Source: Corinectria fuckeliana (lineage: Eukaryota > Ascomycota > Sordariomycetes > Hypocreales > Nectriaceae). From it: a stretch of DNA of 64,000 nt. Position numbers and translations under genes: made by a program. The stretch covers positions 62,001-126,000 of the forward strand of contig WPDH01000220.1 in assembly GCA_019137255.1 (NCBI GenBank), read 5' to 3'. The number at the start of each line of letters is the position of its first letter. The stretch's first letter is position 1. This document shows positions 59,288 through 64,000 of the stretch, piece by piece. Below the pieces are notes generated by a model, which saw only the letters and a program-made list of their open reading frames with translations, searched no databases and was not told the origin of the DNA.

Positions 59288-60617
59288 TCACAGCTCGTCC
59301 TTGGCCGCAGCCGGATCGCGGTTCTTGCGAATCCCCTCGACCGTGGCCTTGAAGTGCTCGAACCGAGGAGCATCCTCCCCAAGACCCCAGGCGAATACTC
59401 CCCCCACGTTGAGCTGCGGGACGAGGTCCTCCAGCTTGTGCCGGATGCTCTCCACCGTATCAAACGACCACCATCGCCAATCCCGCGAATCCCAGTAGTA
59501 GTAGCTGCCCTCGTCGTCATAGCTCCCGTCGGCCTGCGCACTTGCAAACGAACCAACCAGCTCTTCGGGCGTCTCATCGTGCCAGCTAAAGCCCCCCGTC
59601 TTGCCCATATCCGCCCCGGTCTTCGGGTCCTCAAGCAATTGGGTAGGGCAGCCTCGTGGGTCGTCGACGTCGCATTGTTGAGTCATGAACCACTTGACGT
59701 AGTATCCGAGGCCCAGGTTGACCTGGTAGGGTGGAGCGCCGCGATCGATATATCGCTGGATGGCATCTCGCGAGTCAGCGACGCCGCTGTGGTGCTTGGT
59801 GACCGTATCGCGGCGGTTCATAAGATCGTACGTCATGATGTTAAGGAAGTCGGCTTGCTTCATCAGGCGAGGTACAGTCGAGGGAGTAAACGATATTAGG
59901 TCGGCCTCTTTGCCAGGCACTGCGATGGAGAGAAGCTTGCCCGGACTCAAGGCGGCCCGGAGCTCCTCGATGAGTGAGACGAAGGCTTCAATCTCCCACT
60001 CCCGCTCGGAATTGGGGATCAGTTTGTAATCGTCCCGGTTTCCCCTGATTGTCCCGTCAGCTCGGTCTTCGAACCGCCACAGCTAGGCAAAGAATGAGGG
60101 CCGCCGTACCCTGGATATTCCCAGTCAACGTCAACACCGTCCGCACCAACTGCCTCGACCATTGCGGCAACCTGCTTCGACCAGCGTCTTCTCGAAGCAT
60201 CGGTTTTCGCAGCCACCTCGAAGCCTTCGTTGTCTCCCCACCCTCCAATGGCAACCATGACGTTAGTTCCCGAGACGAACTTGGCGCGAACTTCTTGGAC
60301 AGTTGTAAACAGCGGAAACGTGGAGGGAGTCTCGTCAACATTGAAGACATCGGAGCGCATAAAGGCAAGGATGACATGGGAGACATCGGAAACAGCTTCT
60401 TTTTCTGGGACGACATGGTGCTGCCTATTCAGGAGGAACCTGCCTGTCAGTTTCTGTCCATTCTTTGGTGTTATGAACACATGAGAAGAGGGGCTGTTGA
60501 AGGGTGCTAGGTTTACCCAGTAAGGTACATGATGCACCGAAGTGGCTGCATATGGGAGCTAGCTATCGTAGCCGACAAGGCCCAGAGCCCGATGCTGAAG
60601 ATGGCCGAGATTTGCAT
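59288..60617 (-). CDS. Secreted GH18 chitinase-like glycosidase
   Basis: Exons 60617-60517, 60424-60110 and 60044-59288 give 390 residues (joins YLT-GQHHVV and YPG-GNRDDYK). A signal peptide occupies about residues 1-20 (MQISAIFSIGLWALSATIAS). The GH18 active-site motif DGVDVDWEYPG is intact: Asp129, Asp132, Asp134 and catalytic Glu136. Other family strands: VMVAIGGWGD (SxGG strand with AIGG), FLNIMTYDLMNRRD and YVKWFMT. The late strand GGVFAWGLGED supplies the barrel-end Trp. No chitin-binding or other module is present. Substrate could be chitin from self or prey walls; this subgroup is fungus-specific. Confidence 0.88.
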
Positions 60618-61219
60618 TGGAACGTGATGAGATGTTGGTGATGAGATGTGAGGTTGGTGTTTCAGTTGCAGCCAGCAATCCGTGGGGGAAATATGGTACA
60701 CACAGTGTGTTTACTCGCGTGACAAGCACACACTCAACTCGTCAGTACGGTGAAGTAGCAGGACCAAAATCCTAAATCCTAAACAATTACTCAGTATCGA
60801 GGAAGCTGACCTATTGAGAAATATCATCAAAAAGATTTCCATGCTTGAATGCCCGAATCGTACTGACAATTCACCGAATCTTGGCCACCCAAGATGTATA
60901 GGGTAAGTCAATTGCATCGCGGACAGTGAATAAGATGACAGACACTGGCCTTGTTCGCACAGTGTCCATCGTCCGAGCTTCATTTTTTCCCATGATGAAA
61001 GAAAACAATCCTCGTCGGTTTCTTCAGCAACTTGCACCTTCAACACCTCGGACAAGAACGAAACGAAAGGCAGCACTCGTCATACCTGCGAATGCCACGC
61101 TTTTCATGGGTTGATTGAACCCTCATTTCTCTATTCCTGCCAGCTAATATTCGGTGTCGCAATCTGACTTTCTTTTTTTCCCACCGCCGATCTCGCCAAT
61201 TCTAGCTCCAAAAACCACA
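60618..61219. promoter_or_regulatory. Divergent promoter region of chitinase and JIP5
   Basis: About 600 bases between two divergent starts. No TATA box obvious. Confidence 0.45.
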
Positions 61220-62555
61220 ATGTTCGAAAACACTTGCACACTTCCTCTCCAGGCGGACGTTTTCACCACCGCTCTCCACCCCTCTGAGCCTGTGCTCACA
61301 GTTGGCCTGTCCAATGGCCACGTGCAGTCGTTTCGATTGCCGCCTGGCAACTCGTCTGACGAGAGCGCTGACGGCGACACCAGCGTTCTGAGCGATGGCA
61401 AGGGTATGATCGACACCATCTGGCAGACTAGGCGACACAAAGGAAGCTGTCGCTCGTTGGTTTATGCTTATGATGGTTCAGGTGAGTCGGTCTTTAACCA
61501 GAACGGTACCCATACCCCAGCTTGCTAATCGGTGTCAAACAGCCATGTACTCTGCCGGAACCGACTCGCTCGTCAAGCACTTCGACTCCACAACCGGGCG
61601 CGTCGTTTCTAAGTTGGCGATCCCAAGCACTACTACGATGCCTGACGCCCCGACCCTGCTTCACGCCCTTAATCCCCAGAGCCTTCTGCTCGCTACCGAC
61701 TCCGGTGCCCTGCACATACTCGATCTGCGCGACGGCGGCCCGGGAAAGAAGCCCGCGCAGACACATTTCCCCCATGCCGACTATGTCTCCTCAATTACCC
61801 CTCTGCCGCCCTCCAAAGAAAGCACCAGCGGATTCCCAAAGCAATGGGTCAGCACCGGTGGAACTACACTTGCCGTGACCGATGTCCGGAGGGGTGTGCT
61901 TGTGCGTAGCGAGGACCAGGAAGACGAGCTGCTCACCTCGTGCTTCATTCCTGGGCTGGGACCCAAGAAAAACCGCAACAACGGCGTTTTGGCTATCGGC
62001 TCCGGCTCTGGCGTGCTCACGCTTTGGGACAAGGGCGCATGGGACGACCAGCAGGAGAGGATCATTGTGGATGGCGACAGGAAGAGCGGCGGCGAAAGCA
62101 TCGACGCCATGGTACTGGTGCCGCAAGAGCTAGGCCTCGGCAAGAAGGTCGTGTGTGGTGTTGGCGATGGTAGCCTAAGAATCGTCGATGTGGTGCGACG
62201 GGAAGTCGACGTATCTGCCAACCTTCGCCACGATCAGTTGGAAAGCGTTGTGTCGCTTGCGTTTGACTCGGAGAACCGACTCATCAGCGCAGGAGGCAGG
62301 ACAGTCAAGCTCTGGGAAGAGCTCTCGGAGTTGCAAGGGGGCGACGAAGACGAGGAAGAGGACGATAGCGACGACAGCGACGAAGAGGAGCAGAGCGGCA
62401 AGCGAGCTGCCGAAAGCGATAGTGACAGCGACGACAGTGACGCCGAGAGAGTGGAAGAGATGAAGCGCCGAGCCAAGAGGCGCAAGGAGGTGCAGAGCAG
62501 CAAGCTAGGGCCGATGGGAGCCCACGGAGTCATGGGGTTCGAAGGCCTGGACTGA
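61220..62555 (+). CDS. JIP5: WD-repeat protein Jip5/WDR55, ribosome biogenesis
   Basis: Nucleolar WD40 protein needed for large-subunit rRNA processing (WDR55 in animals). Exons 61220-61481 and 61543-62555 give 424 residues. The N-terminus MFENTCTLPLQADVFTTALH and the WD blades (SRSL-type GSCRSLVYAYDGS-AMYSAG, LLATDSGALHILDLRD, GVLAIGSGSGVLTLWDKG, VVCGVGDGSLRIVDV, ENRLISAGGRTVKLWEEL) fit the family. The C-terminus is a long Asp/Glu/Ser acidic run followed by basic RRAKRRKEV and ends MGAHGVMGFEGLD, the typical Jip5 tail. Start is the first ATG, a few bases after an A-rich CCAAAAACCACA context. Confidence 0.93.
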
Positions 62556-63458
62556 GACCGAGGCTACGGAGGGGAGAATCTGGACGAAGGGCGGAGGCTC
62601 TGTGATACCCTAGGGTGTCGGAACTCGATGGTTCCGCAATACGAAACACGTTGGCACTGATTATATGAACTGGATGGGCATTTAATGGATTAAAAAAATG
62701 AGCGCCCATGAACCTGGGTTTGGGTGAGTGTGAGTAGCAAGCTAGATAGCTACTCATGCCTGGAAATGACGAGCCTATATACTGGTGGTATATAGAACGG
62801 AGGCTGTTGGACTACCTCCTAGTCTATACATCGGACTTACATACGCTAAAGGACCGAACGTGGTGCAGTTGATGCAAGCTCAAGACTCGACTGCGACCCC
62901 TAGCCGCGGGGCCTGCGCTCTCGACTACCCACCATCTGAATGAGCGCCTGTGTCTCACCTGATGAACAGTTTGTAATGCTTGTCTCGCTGAGTTTTTTGC
63001 TCGATCTTTCCCTTGGCGTACTGAAGTCGGCTGGGGCGTTGATAAGTTTCGGACCTATCTTTGTTGACGCTGTCGTGATGAGTCGGAGCAGTGGCTGACG
63101 ACGGGACGGCCCATCTGTTGGACATGTCTGCTTACCATAGTCTCCTTACCATGGTCTTGCGTATTTGTGTGAAGCCCTCGCCAGCAGGCTGTACTCGAAG
63201 CCGGAACGCTCGTACCTGTCGGGGAATCCAGTCAGCACTCCTGATAGAGGCTGGGTAACCAACGGCCATGTCAAGGACTTTCTCATTCGCTGTGCTCACA
63301 ACTGCTAAAGATGAGCTCGCGCTGGACCGGCGTATATGTTTTGTCCAGGCGTGTTGGGAATGTCGTGGTAGTGTGATGCAATGTGACGGGGCACGATATG
63401 GGGATTGGGGAGGATGGTGTAGTGACGTAGTGAATGGAAGAGATATCGAGAGACAGTG
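62556..63458. other. Intergenic right of JIP5
   Basis: No coding sequence recognised. The missing 3' half of the maleylacetate reductase was looked for here on the minus strand and not found. Confidence 0.5.
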
Positions 63459-64000
63459 CTAGACCCCTGGCAGGTGAAGATAACTCCAGAGATCGTCTTC
63501 ATTTTTGGCTCGATGGCGAGACTGAATGGCTGCATTGATGCCATTTGGGGCAGTTATTATTTGGGTGGTGCTCATTGTCAGATCCTCGTCATAGATAATG
63601 ACAGCGGGCTTGGAATAGGTGGACGCCCGGTCTCCTCGGCGGCGACAAGACTTAGTCTTCGCGGCGCACACGGGGGCCGATATCCTGAATTCGCTGCCGC
63701 TGTAGGTAGTGGGAATGCAGATATGTGGAATGCCTCTGCGCAAGCCGATCGTCTTCGCCAGCGCAACAGCGGAACCTCCACCAACGCTGATGACGCAGTC
63801 CTGGTCGGAGATGCCAACGACGTCCGTGTTGCAAGCGGGAAACTGCTTGACGATCGACGAGTCTAGAACTCTCACCTTGTGGTCAGGGATGATGGTGAGG
63901 ATTCGGGCCGTGAGGTCGGCGCGTGATGGGCTCGATACGATGAGCGGTGCTGAGAGACGTAGGCGGGCTAGCTCCGTGGGGAGACGGGTAATGACGCCGG
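63459..64000 (-). pseudogene. Broken maleylacetate reductase / iron-containing alcohol dehydrogenase gene
   Basis: Maleylacetate reductase reduces maleylacetate to 3-oxoadipate in aromatic-compound breakdown. The 5' part extends beyond the window. The visible part reads ...LRLSAPLIVSSPSRADLTAR, ISDQDCVISVGGGSAVALAK (NAD-binding GGGS) and GIPHICIPTTYSGSE. Normal members then have a metal-site region with 'MTPI..'. Here the frame runs into unrelated residues (63695-63635) while other frames hold family-like pieces. It returns to family text at PAVIIYDEDLTMST and NGINA. It then stops at 63459, long before the usual end, without the conserved His residues of the helical metal-binding domain. I read at least two small indels plus a 3' truncation. 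A sequencing error cannot explain the missing half. Confidence 0.72.

Overview
The window is nuclear DNA of a filamentous ascomycete, most likely Sordariomycetes and perhaps Hypocreales. This is inferred from short GT-AG introns with CTRAC branch sites, a full set of fungal single-copy genes (ERG4, DPB2, SPT6, SNU13, JIP5, a Ste7-type MAPKK), and fungus-only families such as PTH11-like rhodopsins, FUSC-like ER transporters and fungal GH18 and GH43 enzymes. I find 21 genes that look intact or run off the edge, plus two broken genes. No rRNA, tRNA, CRISPR array or intact transposon was recognised. All exon structures were read by eye from splice signals, reading phase and family similarity.

Layout. 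0-0.5 kb: 5' end of transketolase (-). 0.6-4 kb: gene-poor, AT-rich stretch with a small inverted-repeat element and a wrecked APH-type phosphotransferase gene. 4.1-14.4 kb: housekeeping block with BMT6-like rRNA methyltransferase (+), SAC/hSac2 phosphoinositide phosphatase (-), SNU13 (-), VMA3 (+) and ERG4 (-). 14.4-18.2 kb: long intergenic region upstream of ERG4 with four copies of a conserved element that contains TCGTATA. 18.2-31 kb: conserved unknown (-), DPB2 (+), FUSC-like transporter (-), HAD phosphatase (+) and MAPKK (-). 31.7-36.2 kb: SPT6 (+). 39.1-46.7 kb: STF2/TMA10-like hydrophilin (+) whose start codon is split by an intron, a kinase-like protein (-) and a large DUF8004-like protein (-). 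49.9-62.6 kb: secreted or surface functions, namely GH43 arabinanase (+), MARVEL protein (-), PTH11-like receptor (-), GDPD (-) and GH18 chitinase (-), then JIP5 (+). 63.4-64 kb: truncated, frameshifted maleylacetate reductase (-).

The genes do not form one pathway or a secondary-metabolite cluster. The core genes serve translation and splicing, vacuolar acidification, sterol synthesis, replication and transcription. The right half is enriched for proteins facing the outside. The most interesting lead is regulatory: a four-copy element upstream of ERG4 that carries the yeast Upc2/Ecm22 sterol-response core.
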